A DNA stretch of 64,000 nt from positions 248,001 through 312,000 of the forward strand of contig NZ_LDZY01000006.1 of NCBI RefSeq assembly GCF_001029285.1, given 5' to 3'. Under the pieces are notes generated by a model. That model had not been told where the DNA came from. It saw only the letters and a list, made by a program, of their open reading frames with translations, and did not search any database. The position numbers and the translations under genes were made by a program. The stretch comes from Desulfosporosinus acididurans. Its GTDB lineage: Bacteria; Bacillota; Desulfitobacteriia; Desulfitobacteriales; Desulfitobacteriaceae. Within the stretch, counting starts at the first letter, position 1. Each line of letters starts with the position of its first letter. Below are positions 46,001-52,973 of this stretch, one piece after another.

Positions 46001-49000
46001 GGGCATCTATGCTAATGGTATATTTGCCCTCTGTTGTCAACACAGGGATAGGATCACCTTGATGATAAACACCCTGTGCCTGGGGTCCTGTAAGGGTGGC
46101 TGTATAGGTGTAGTTAGCAAGATTGTTGCCGCCGTTTAAGGTGATCGCCGGACTAGCGCTCTCCAGAGCAGCACCATCTGTTACTCCGGCAATCGTAATA
46201 TCCGGAGAAGTAGTGTCCCAATCGATCGTAAAGCGTACGGTCGCCGACCCGATATTTCCTGCAGCATCTTGCACCGATGCTGTCACAGTATGTTGTCCGG
46301 GTTGTGTAATCGCTTGGCTGATGTCGAAAGGATTGCCGTCTAACAACACACTTGCACTTGCTGCAGCGGGCAGAGATATTCCGCTGTACGTAACGCTCAA
46401 GGACACTCCTGAATTTTGAATTATACTGTTGTCGGTTACGCCGTTTATTTGTACTACTGGAGAGGTTTTGTTAATAGTAAAGGAGAGATTAACCGATTGT
46501 GTTCCTGAAGTTATGGTCAGAGCATGTACCCCTTCACTCGCAATCGTCTTAGAGGCCACACCGGATCCAGTTACATCAGGGACACCTGTTTCCTTAATCG
46601 TAATCGGTTGATTATCACACATCGCTGTAACGGTGACTTCATGATTGATCACCGCTCCATCAGTGATACCGCTGACGATCAAAGCGCCTTCGGCAAATGT
46701 CGTAGCAGTAGCCAAACCGGAATTCAACGAATTGCCTTCCGCATTATAGGCAACCACATAATAACTGTGTGTGCTTTGATAATCCAAACCGGTATCGGTA
46801 TATCCCGTGGTAGTACTCGGGATGTTATCCTGAATTGGATTAGGATTATCATCACGATATAGTCTGTAACCCTCGGCGCCCTCCGAGGCACTCCAGTGGA
46901 TATTAATTGATGTTCCGCTGACTGGAGTTGCGGAAATAGAACTTGGGGCTGCTGGCGGGGCCGATTTAATTGTTACATCAAAATTAGCCGTGCAGCCATT
47001 TATGGTGACCGTTAAGGTAATTGCACCGGCTGTGGTACTGTTAAAACCAGTAATGTTATCCGATGTAACATCTATTTGGCTTTCCGTACCATTATTGTAA
47101 AGTCCCGTAACAACTAAACCTCTGATATCAAAATCATCACCTACAATGTAAGTTGTCTTAGTAGGCAGATGGTCGATCCGTATGCCCGTAAGCACTGGTG
47201 GTAAGGCCACAATTTTAATCGTGTAGGAAGTCGTCTTCCCATTAACCGTAATCGTGAGTGTTTGACTATCAACAGCCCTGCTGCTGTCAAATCCAGAAAC
47301 ATTCGCCGCAGTGATGGGTTCCTGTTTCTGTGTGCCGTCACTATAAGTCCCGGTCACAACTAAACCTGTGAGGTCCAGGTCTTCTCCGACATTATAAGTC
47401 AGCTTCGCGGCCGGACTGGTGATGGCTATGCTTTGTAACTCGGCTGGGGCCGGGTTAATCGTAATCTTAAAGGTGGTTGTTTTCCCATTAACCGTGATCG
47501 TCAGAACCTGGTTTGCTGCCGGGGCAGAACTGTCAAAACCCGTGACATTGGCCGCAGTAACAGCTATCTGTCGCTGGGCACCGTCACTGTATGTTCCCGT
47601 AACAACCAAACCTGTGAGATCCAGTGGTTCACCTACGGTGTAGGTCAGCTTTGCGGGAGGAGTGGTAACGGCAATGCTGTTCAGTACAACTGCAGATGAT
47701 CCTCCGCCTCCGCCGCCACCGCCTCCACCGCCTCCGGTTGTGCCTACATTTCCGCCTCCGGTTGTCGTGGAACCGGTCGTTCCCGGATCAAAATGCGTAA
47801 TAGATGAGGTTGGAGGAACTGTGATTTTGGCAGTATCCTTAGTAACCATGTTTTTCACGCTGCTATTGCTGCCCAGGACAACATTTGCTTTGGTATTTAC
47901 CGTAACAGCGTCAAAGTTGCCTTTCAGTGTCACCGTCTCTTCCGGATTGTCTGTCACTACCTCAAGGTTAGCTATCTTAGCGCCCGCTGCTGCAGTGACT
48001 GTTACTCCGCCCCCTACCTCGATAGCATCTGTAAAGGTCCCGATTAACTCGACGACGGGAGCAGCTCCGGGTGATTGAGACGAATACGTAATTCTAATCA
48101 TACCAAAGGAACCGTCCGAAGCTTCAAAACTTGCTGATGCTGAGGATTCAGTCCGTGTGATATTAGTACCTCCGGAGGCTACAATATGCACATTGGGACT
48201 GTTGCTCTGGTTACTTAATAATTCTGCGATGACGTCCACCAAGTTTATACTGTGCTCGCCGCCAGATAAAACTACGATGTTCGCAGCCTTGACGTTTTTT
48301 AAGGTTGCGCTGCCATTGTCTCCGGGATCTAAGAAAATTGTTCCATTAACTGTTACATTAGTCAGGCTGACATTGTCGCCTTGGACGTAAATACTGTAAT
48401 CAGTCTTGACATTTTTAACAGTTGCCTTGTTCCCAGTTACTCTAAGGATACCTGACAGCTGCTCTATGTTTGCAGGGTCTTCTGAGCCAATAGTTGAACC
48501 GTCTTGACTTAATGTTATAGAAGGTGCAAGCTCCTCCAAAACATTAGCAGGAACAACTGCTTTTCCTCCCAGGCCAATAACGTTGGATGACAGGTTAGCC
48601 AAGGCATAGTTTTTGCTTGCTTCCGGCAATGTTTTGCCGGTTAAAAGAATCACAGAATCGTTTTTAACAGCTAAGGGCGCGCCTGCCAAAGCATCGACCA
48701 GAGTATCACCATTGGCTACATAGGTATATTTGTTCTTGCCTGCTCCTGTAAAGTTTTTCAGGACATCAATATTTGTGTCATATTGCGTCTGTCCGGAGTA
48801 CCGTTCGACTGTTCCTGGAATTTGAGCTTTCACAGCATCATTGATTACTGCTGTTCCTCCGATTACATAAGTTTTCGAAAGATTACCCTTTATTCCATTT
48901 AAATAGTCTGAGACATAGCTCGACAAGGAAGCACCGCTGGTGTAAAGAATCGGCATACCTTGAGCACCCGCAATAGGTGCAATTGACAATGCATCTGAAC

Positions 49001-49538
49001 CTGCTCCGCCTGTTAAAACTACTTTCCCTATTTTCACTCCTTGATTTGCCATTTCTTTGGCAATATTCACGGAGGTCTCTGAAGCATCATAACCGCCTAG
49101 GGATACGACGTCGGTAACAGTCGGCACAGACTTAACTGCGTCAATGACACTTTGTTGAATAACCGCTAAACCGCTGGTAATATAGACTTTCTTGACTTTC
49201 AGGCGATTTAGTTCCTCTAAGGCATTTTTATTTAAGGCATTGCCTTCCGTTAACAAAATTGGAGCATTAAGTTTCGCTGCTAATGGTCCCGCGGCTAAGG
49301 CATCCATAAGATTTCTGGACATGCCGGCAGCTAAAATAGCGCAGTCCGAAGTTCCTGTCCACCCATTCTCGGCAATCTTGGCCGCTGTTTCATATTGGTC
49401 GAGACCATAGATGCTGGGGGGACCTGAAGCAGACTGAGTTACTGGTGCCGCTGCTGCCATTAATGGTGATATTGCATTAGCTAAGGTAAACCAAACAGCT
49501 AAACCAACACTTAGCAGCTTTCGTTTAGGTTTGTGCAC
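40047..49538 (-). CDS. Giant CWB2 surface protein with Big_3, FN3 and Ig-like repeats, 3163 aa
   Basis: Wall-anchored adhesin or S-layer-like protein. In order: signal peptide (to ~31); three CWB2 domains (~40-340); a beta-rich module shared with its neighbour (~350-590); a run of 12 glycines (~600-613); three Big_3 domains ('YTVGE.LDLTGLVVTG.YSDG', ~615-860); one fibronectin III domain (SSISATPVSGTSINIHWSAS, ~863-950); then ~1,600 residues of Ig-like repeats, many opening 'G.TDG..Y'. Three further Big_3 domains (~2610-2850), a helical region (~2855-3070) and a terminal Big_2-like domain complete it. GTG start after GAGGAG. One uninterrupted frame; ligand unknown. Confidence 0.93.
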   Translation of the reverse strand: MHKPKRKLLSVGLAVWFTLANAISPLMAAAAPVTQSASGPPSIYGLDQYETAAKIAENGWTGTSDCAILAAGMSRNLMDALAAGPLAAKLNAPILLTEGNALNKNALEELNRLKVKKVYITSGLAVIQQSVIDAVKSVPTVTDVVSLGGYDASETSVNIAKEMANQGVKIGKVVLTGGAGSDALSIAPIAGAQGMPILYTSGASLSSYVSDYLNGIKGNLSKTYVIGGTAVINDAVKAQIPGTVERYSGQTQYDTNIDVLKNFTGAGKNKYTYVANGDTLVDALAGAPLAVKNDSVILLTGKTLPEASKNYALANLSSNVIGLGGKAVVPANVLEELAPSITLSQDGSTIGSEDPANIEQLSGILRVTGNKATVKNVKTDYSIYVQGDNVSLTNVTVNGTIFLDPGDNGSATLKNVKAANIVVLSGGEHSINLVDVIAELLSNQSNSPNVHIVASGGTNITRTESSASASFEASDGSFGMIRITYSSQSPGAAPVVELIGTFTDAIEVGGGVTVTAAAGAKIANLEVVTDNPEETVTLKGNFDAVTVNTKANVVLGSNSSVKNMVTKDTAKITVPPTSSITHFDPGTTGSTTTGGGNVGTTGGGGGGGGGGGGSSAVVLNSIAVTTPPAKLTYTVGEPLDLTGLVVTGTYSDGAQRQIAVTAANVTGFDSSAPAANQVLTITVNGKTTTFKITINPAPAELQSIAITSPAAKLTYNVGEDLDLTGLVVTGTYSDGTQKQEPITAANVSGFDSSRAVDSQTLTITVNGKTTSYTIKIVALPPVLTGIRIDHLPTKTTYIVGDDFDIRGLVVTGLYNNGTESQIDVTSDNITGFNSTTAGAITLTVTINGCTANFDVTIKSAPPAAPSSISATPVSGTSINIHWSASEGAEGYRLYRDDNPNPIQDNIPSTTTGYTDTGLDYQSTHSYYVVAYNAEGNSLNSGLATATTFAEGALIVSGITDGAVINHEVTVTAMCDNQPITIKETGVPDVTGSGVASKTIASEGVHALTITSGTQSVNLSFTINKTSPVVQINGVTDNSIIQNSGVSLSVTYSGISLPAAASASVLLDGNPFDISQAITQPGQHTVTASVQDAAGNIGSATVRFTIDWDTTSPDITIAGVTDGAALESASPAITLNGGNNLANYTYTATLTGPQAQGVYHQGDPIPVLTTEGKYTISIDALNPSYVSAASHKTIQFWIDKTAPTVTVTGVQDGKSYNTSVTPVINFTDTVASQSLLKANAQTVLTKDGTTVPYAIGDAISGEGAYTLQVSTTDGAFHVGTSPLIRFVIDKTPPVVTVTGITDGTTYRDDVTMKVNASEGNTSLKINKNDEIPLPPNGQYPFSGADNAVTDYTVVITAADSAGNVTTKQISFSIDKLKVTNTITGVTEGQYLNYLPTITFSAYAGETLLTDATTATLDGNSFSSGSAPTRDGDHMLIVTTQYQGQSYSRTIQFTVDRSAPTVTLSGVAKDGQSADLNAPLYVRAGNTVTVTATITDAKLQNQSFSIDSPSGSISGDIPLTANGDGTFTGTWSAGGGDLDNLVLNITAKDKAGNVQKSAWAQPIILDNTPPDVSLITNPAAPDGQNGYFKAANLTIQLQAAAGETITYTLNQNSPKTNNSGTVTLSGNQLLQGHNRLTYQVQDQAGNLSSLMSFDFDYDSVVPSAPVVTSPVAGSTVRTGIVNITGTVSAAAGDANPFDTTVIVRKDGVDLAEGTVAQDGTFSVNGVPLTEGLNSLTLVTVDYAGNESSPQDYTLKLDSTPPVLAVTIVDDTHYSVSVNEAVKSLTATYNGTTISAGNITGPDAAGNYVITTPSPQVGANGLYLSATDMAGNVGNGALTSNYIPPAVAQSNVQVSENAMLDIPANAFSQTGSTTGSAIQMTVRTGTFAGDSTYKLLGGSLSFNFSEKPINPVTLKILVGVGLKGVTLFHISEDGTIGAPIVIHSTTSGAFDPNAMVVDEGYYLSDTGYVWLKTKNFSDYQAALDGTPPVINFTNTNTLIQINAAAKQAGEMKLEGTVSDLDPAATITKVEIDGVSQPDLVTNYVQGKSFNIPLNLADGQHKVKITAEDSAENSTTLRKTFNVDTAPPVFSSVSLKGYVAKDGDIFVTNTEKVVLDFKLSENAEVFVNGQSVGQKNGNTSLTLNLPGEGNNNFVIDAIDSFGNEASQSFIVRKDTISPNLNVVGVSDGGVYANDLSIVVTSDENQTPVVKIDGALQTANSSNGAYTYSAANEGLHTLTASITDLAGNTTTKTVTFTMDSSSPLLSFSAVSNGQTYTEDQNVTVTASSSQQVFLTETVDNVVTNAWNLGAAGGSETAHCNQDSQHTYAFIAMALKVTSDGAIKIANQSLTFSIDKKAPVLTCTVGANPTESDSIQVQGTLDETADVAVFVNDAAAPIATLSGQTAGNFVLSNIPLSLGNNTITVKATDKAKWTSTATQSVKRVVDVKGLSATNGQLTLTFSGNGSASLTKADFSLSAALNNTPYTLGNLNYANGVFTFTPVTKTAKEQNLVLTLSASPTSTKVGSIQGSPITISIPANGAPAAPNVSADDANNVIVGIDSTMEYSLDGGTTYLRYSSVTPPNLSGNVTVLVRLAATANFPASAAKPLVFTKNPIVLVSISITTPATKLVYTVGDALDINGLVVTGNYSDGSKKVMNVTAANVSGFDSSSPVASQTLTITIEGKTTTYTVQIQAAPVVLNSITITAPATKTVYYVGEPLDISGLVVTGNYSDGSTKTETITLQNVTGFDSSVPVASETLTITVGGKTATYTITVKPAPVAVLESISITTPATKLVYKVGESLDISGLVVTGTYSDGSTKVEPITVNNVTGFDSTTPSAIQTLTITYDGKTTTYTIVINAASSAAEDQLIDDVMSMYANLSEAEKASLKSARNALNALPVTDQRWDSVVNPLLTPQVTARFADAGTAKTALIQFVKDMSTVQYSDDRDTFEANLNKFKSENHATFRALFGNDFTMDQVYGYLLAAKNELPTVISNSSTSLLDLIGASNTVIKDQMVAWTKEAMRDAANSNSQYSTFATKLPALGWNIDMLVQAQRQLGTIIDPSNAAEKAVVLAAIRSQITCTIPTQLSVGQSKEFDISVKGVDTSWINLAGLVDWYSSNPAAATITISTSTGKPQINAISAGTTIISAYKHGSTPGSSNAVLFITVQVN

Positions 49539-49782
49539 TAAACCATCTCCTCTCTTTGAATTTAGATTTACCTTCTGATTTTCGACACCATACTAAAAAT
49601 TGAATAAACGCGTTACCCTCCTTTCAGCAAAAAAACAAATAAGAATAAAGATATGTTGTAATCTTGTAAGTAAATAATCAGAGGCAAATCTACATGGTTA
49701 TTTTCTCCTTTAATATTGTAAATTCCTGCCTGCAATTTAACAGATGAACTATAAACGTACTATTAATTTTAATTTATGTCTT

Positions 49783-49811
49783 GTAATATCTACATTATTT
49801 TTGCATTTCAA
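49783..49811 (-). promoter_or_regulatory. Candidate promoter of the giant CWB2 gene
   Basis: TTGAAA (49811-49806), 17-bp spacer, TATTAC (49788-49783) on the minus strand, giving a ~240-nt leader. The surrounding 560 bp (49539-50100) are AT-rich and contain no gene that I can see. Confidence 0.4.
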
Positions 49812-50107
49812 CATATTCCACAATTATCTTAGCATATTTTATGAATATAATTGCTAATAACCAATGTTTAATGTTAATTTTCTAATTTAGTAGTATATTC
49901 GACATGTTCTACGAATCAGTATCGTTTATTGCCGAATCCCGAAAAAGATCACAGCAGCTATAAACTTACAGACTTTAATGGTTTCAAGGCCTGTACCAAA
50001 ATTTGTTAGGCCTCTCATTTGAGTCTCCAATTTGTTCACCTAATCGTTAAATCAAGGGGATGTGTAGAAACTTAACATTAAAAATCAAAAGTGGGTTCAA
50101 ATAGCGA

Positions 50108-50150
50108 AAGGCGATCTCGCTTCACTGGTATTGTGGAGCGAGATCGCCTT
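50108..50150. repeat. 14-bp perfect inverted repeat upstream of the giant gene
   Basis: AAGGCGATCTCGCT / AGCGAGATCGCCTT with a 15-base loop. No long T-run follows on either strand, so it could be a weak terminator or a protein-binding site; it lies between the rng terminator and the giant gene. Confidence 0.55.
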
Positions 50151-50198
50151 AAATTGAATGTATTCATAGTTCGCCATTCATATGCTTTCCTGAGCAAC

Positions 50199-50231
50199 AA
50201 AAAAGCCCTGCTATTTTAGCAAAGGCTTTTT
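50199..50231 (-). terminator. Terminator after rng
   Basis: AAAAAGCC / GGCTTTTT arms, T-run on the minus strand, 25 bp after the rng stop. It marks the end of the conserved core transcript before the accessory region. Confidence 0.8.
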
Positions 50232-50255
50232 CCCAAATTTTATACTTATTTTGTT

Positions 50256-51542
50256 TCATACCCTTCCGCTTCCGTCACAAGTTGGACAGGGCGCCGTATA
50301 GCGCACGGCTAAGGTCTGACCGACCTTCTTGCGGGTCATTTCCACCAAGCCAAGCTGAGTCAGTCCTAAAACCTGAGACTTTGTTTTATCTATGGCACAA
50401 GCCGCTTCTAAGGCTTCAATCACCTGCTGCTGATTTTCTTTCGCTTCCATATCAATAAAGTCAATAATAATAATTCCGCCCAGATTTCTCAGCCGCAGCT
50501 GCCGGGCAATCTCCCGAGCCGCTTCCAGGTTGGTATGAACGACAGTCTCCTCCAGAGAACGCTGCCCGACATATTTTCCTGTATTCACATCGATAACACT
50601 TAAGGCCTCTGTTTGCTGAATGATTAAATATCCGCCGCTTTTTAACCATACTTTCGAACGCAGGGCCTTACGGATTTCATCGTCAACCCCGTAACGGACA
50701 AACAAGTTCTCACCCGGCATAACAAAGATCCGCTTGGCAGCCGGATGTTCTATTTCCCGCAAAGCCTGACGCAAGATCTCAGCCGTTTCCTCCTGATCGA
50801 CGGTAATCTTCTCCACATCCTGATCAATCCAATCCCGAACTAAACGTGAAACCAGATCAACATCCTTATGTACTAATCCCGGGACAGAGACATGGGGAAT
50901 TTTATGTTCCAGAGCCTGCCAAGCCGTCACCAGATGACCAATATCTTCAGCAATATCCTCACCATCAATTCCTACTGCCAAGGTGCGAACAATCACACCC
51001 ATTCCTTCAGGTTTGACCTTCTCCGCCAAATCCTTCAACCTTGCCCGTTCCTGCGCATCGGTAATCTTCCGCGACACCCCGACATAACTCACCTGAGGAA
51101 GAAGAACAACATACCTCCCCGGCAGCGTCAAGTTAACACTAATCCGGGCCCCCTTCGTGCCCACAGGTTCTTTAGTAATCTGAAGCAAAAGTTCCTGACG
51201 AGGCTTTACGATGTTCTCAATCCGCTCTTTAATCACCGAAGAACCCTTTTCCTCATCCTCAAAACGAGAAGGGGAAGGAATAGCATCACCAACATAGAGA
51301 AAAGCATTCTTCTCCAAGCCAACATCAACAAAAGCCGCCTGCATCCCGGGCAAAACATTCTCCACCCGCCCCCGGTAAATATTCCCCACCAAATGGGAAG
51401 AATCACCCTCATCCTCAAAGACATCCATCAATTCACCATGCTCAAACACAGCCGCCCGAATCCTTTGAGATTTAGATTTCGTTAATTGTTCACTTTGAAG
51501 AACCAGTTCCTTCTTACAGCCCCCCGAGCTTTCAAGTTTCAT
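50256..51542 (-). CDS. rng: Ribonuclease G/E family endoribonuclease
   Basis: Single-strand RNA endonuclease for rRNA maturation and mRNA decay. ~428 aa with an S1-like domain (HLVGNIYRGRVENVLPGMQA, then FVDVGLEKNAFLYVGD), the RNase H-like/5'-sensor core (GARISVNLTLPGRYVVLLPQ), the catalytic metal site GGIIIIDFIDM and the Zn-link CPTCDGSG at the extreme C-terminus. ATG chosen by fit to the family N-terminus; GGAGG is 12 bases upstream, slightly far. In many related genomes rng directly precedes rplU; here they are separated by the accessory region. Confidence 0.93.
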   Translation of the reverse strand: MKLESSGGCKKELVLQSEQLTKSKSQRIRAAVFEHGELMDVFEDEGDSSHLVGNIYRGRVENVLPGMQAAFVDVGLEKNAFLYVGDAIPSPSRFEDEEKGSSVIKERIENIVKPRQELLLQITKEPVGTKGARISVNLTLPGRYVVLLPQVSYVGVSRKITDAQERARLKDLAEKVKPEGMGVIVRTLAVGIDGEDIAEDIGHLVTAWQALEHKIPHVSVPGLVHKDVDLVSRLVRDWIDQDVEKITVDQEETAEILRQALREIEHPAAKRIFVMPGENLFVRYGVDDEIRKALRSKVWLKSGGYLIIQQTEALSVIDVNTGKYVGQRSLEETVVHTNLEAAREIARQLRLRNLGGIIIIDFIDMEAKENQQQVIEALEAACAIDKTKSQVLGLTQLGLVEMTRKKVGQTLAVRYTAPCPTCDGSGRV

Positions 51543-51715
51543 AGATTGATTACACCTCCCCAAGAAAACTTGCGTTACAACGCTCACCGTCATGATCTCG
51601 TGGGCCACTCTATCAAAGAGGCTCCCTCTTGTAAGCGCAAGTTCTAAGCTAATTCTGCCCCCAGCGTCTCTAATAGGAATACAAGCAAGAATGCCAGGTC
51701 GCCATCCGAGCTACA

Positions 51716-51938
51716 GCGAGGGGCGCGATCACCGGCGTGAAACCTTTGCGGGAGCCGCTTGCCAAAAACTCGGCTTTAAATTCGCTTGCATACAGCAGGG
51801 CGGGAAACAGGACGTTTCCCGCCGGCCTTGCGACAGGACGTCGCATAGGCCGGGCACCCTGCCCTCTTCCATCAAGAATTTAAAGCCCTAGTTTGGCCGG
51901 CTCACGCATGGTTGAACAAGGTGACGCGCCACTCGCTC
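51716..51938 (-). ncRNA. Structured element, copy 1
   Basis: Self-complementary from end to end: the outer stem uses GCGAG.GGCGCG / CGCGCC.CTCGC, with a mid stem GGCTTTAAATTC / GAATTTAAAGCC. Two inner hairpins follow: GGCGGGAAAC-aggac-GTTTCCCGCC and TGCGAC-aggac-GTCGCA. Orientation is unknown; it would be co-transcribed with the flanking minus-strand genes. Whether it acts as RNA or as DNA is inference. Confidence 0.5.
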
Positions 51939-52016
51939 CCCAGCAGGACCCGCAACACAGCCCACTACTCAGCGAGCCCCAATAGGAATACCCAAACGTT
52001 GCGCGCCCAAGCTTCA

Positions 52017-52240
52017 GAGCGAGGGGCGCGATCACCGGCGTGAAACCTCTGCGGGAGCCGCTCGCCAAACTCGGCTTTAAATTCTCATGCATCCGGCAGG
52101 GCGGGAAACAGGACGTTTCCCGCCGGCCTTGCGTCAAGGATGACGCATAGGCCGGGAACCCTGCCCTCTTCCATCAAGAATTTAAAGCCCTAGTTTGGCC
52201 GGCTCACGCATGGCTGAACAAGGTGACGCGCCACTCGCTC
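52017..52240 (-). ncRNA. Structured element, copy 2
   Basis: Same fold as copy 1 with better pairing: GAGCGAG.GGCGCG.TCACC / GGTGA.CGCGCC.CTCGCTC outside, then GAGCCG/CGGCTC, GCCAAACT/AGTTTGGC and GGCTTTAAATTCT/AGAATTTAAAGCC. The inner hairpin reads TGCGTCA / TGACGCA, a compensatory A-T to T-A change (plus one added pair) relative to copy 1. Confidence 0.5.
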
Positions 52241-52266
52241 CCCAGCAGGACCCGCAACACAGCCCA

Positions 52267-52968
52267 CTACTCAGCGAGCAACTCAAACGGCGAACTCTTC
52301 TGCCCCTGATAACTCACATGCACACCCGTCCTCTTAACCCGCAAATTATCCAAATCAAGCGGCAAATTCTCCAACTCCCGGAGACTGCCCAGAACTTCCT
52401 CCGGCCGAACGCTGCCCGCGTTCCCCATCTCAACTTCCAATTCAAAGACAACCTCATCACCCTGAATATTCCCCGTTAAACTCTTCACCCAAGGCCGAAT
52501 ATCCTTATCGGTCGGTCCCTTCTTCGAATAGCGGGAAAACGTCACATGCTCCCGAGCCAGCCAGGCCTGCAGCCCTTCTTGGAGTCGATCCTCCTGAATC
52601 GGCAGAGCCATAGGAACACGCATCCGGTAACTCGCCGCATTCAAAACAGCCATCAACGGTTTGGCTCCCGTCGTCAGAACTTGGCCTTCCAGAAGCCGGA
52701 TTCCCGAAGGCAATTGTTCCTGAATACGTCCTAAGACATCTCCCAGCTCCAGTCCCCGTTCCAGATCAATATCCACATATTCCCGTTCCCCTTCTGTTCC
52801 CACCGCTAAAGCAAAACCGAAGGAGATTTTGGGCCGGGGATTAAAACCTTCTGTATAAACCATTCTAATCCCTGCCCGCCGAATTGCCCGCTCAAAGACC
52901 CGAGTTAAATCGAGATGAGCAATAAACTTAGCATCTTCTTTTTTGGTATAGGCGATTCTTAGCCGCAT
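52267..52968 (-). CDS. TIGR03936 family radical-SAM-linked protein (DUF2344)
   Basis: 233-aa protein of unknown function always found next to a TIGR03960-type radical SAM gene. It begins MRLRIAYTKKEDAKFIAHLD, with the family motif RAGIRMVYTEGFNPRPKISF. No metal-binding motif of its own. It starts within a few bases of the upstream radical SAM stop, so the two are translationally coupled; ATG preferred over a GTG three codons earlier. Its last codons form the edge of the duplicated structured element. Confidence 0.92.
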   Translation of the reverse strand: MRLRIAYTKKEDAKFIAHLDLTRVFERAIRRAGIRMVYTEGFNPRPKISFGFALAVGTEGEREYVDIDLERGLELGDVLGRIQEQLPSGIRLLEGQVLTTGAKPLMAVLNAASYRMRVPMALPIQEDRLQEGLQAWLAREHVTFSRYSKKGPTDKDIRPWVKSLTGNIQGDEVVFELEVEMGNAGSVRPEEVLGSLRELENLPLDLDNLRVKRTGVHVSYQGQKSSPFELLAE

Positions 52969-52973
52969 GGCAC

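Larger units (their letters stand above)
51672..52279. repeat. GC-rich tandem duplication (~302-bp unit, two copies)
   Basis: Two direct repeats, the first ending near 51977 and the second at 52279, nearly identical over ~260 bp. The unit runs from AATAGGAATAC to CAGCCCACTACTCAGCGAGC. The right end of copy 2 includes the last four codons and the stop of the upstream TIGR03936 gene, and copy 1 carries a fossil of that same stop region. Much more GC-rich than its neighbours. Short open frames inside it look non-coding. Confidence 0.9.

Noticed and set aside
47662-48078. Proline-rich plus-strand open frame
   Set aside because: It is the mirror of the glycine run and neighbouring repeats in the giant CWB2 gene.
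51880-52137. 85-codon minus-strand open frame, and similar short frames on both strands, inside the tandem GC-rich element
   Set aside because: No ribosome site, cysteine/serine-rich low-complexity product, and the two repeat copies differ by changes that ignore reading frame while keeping base pairing.
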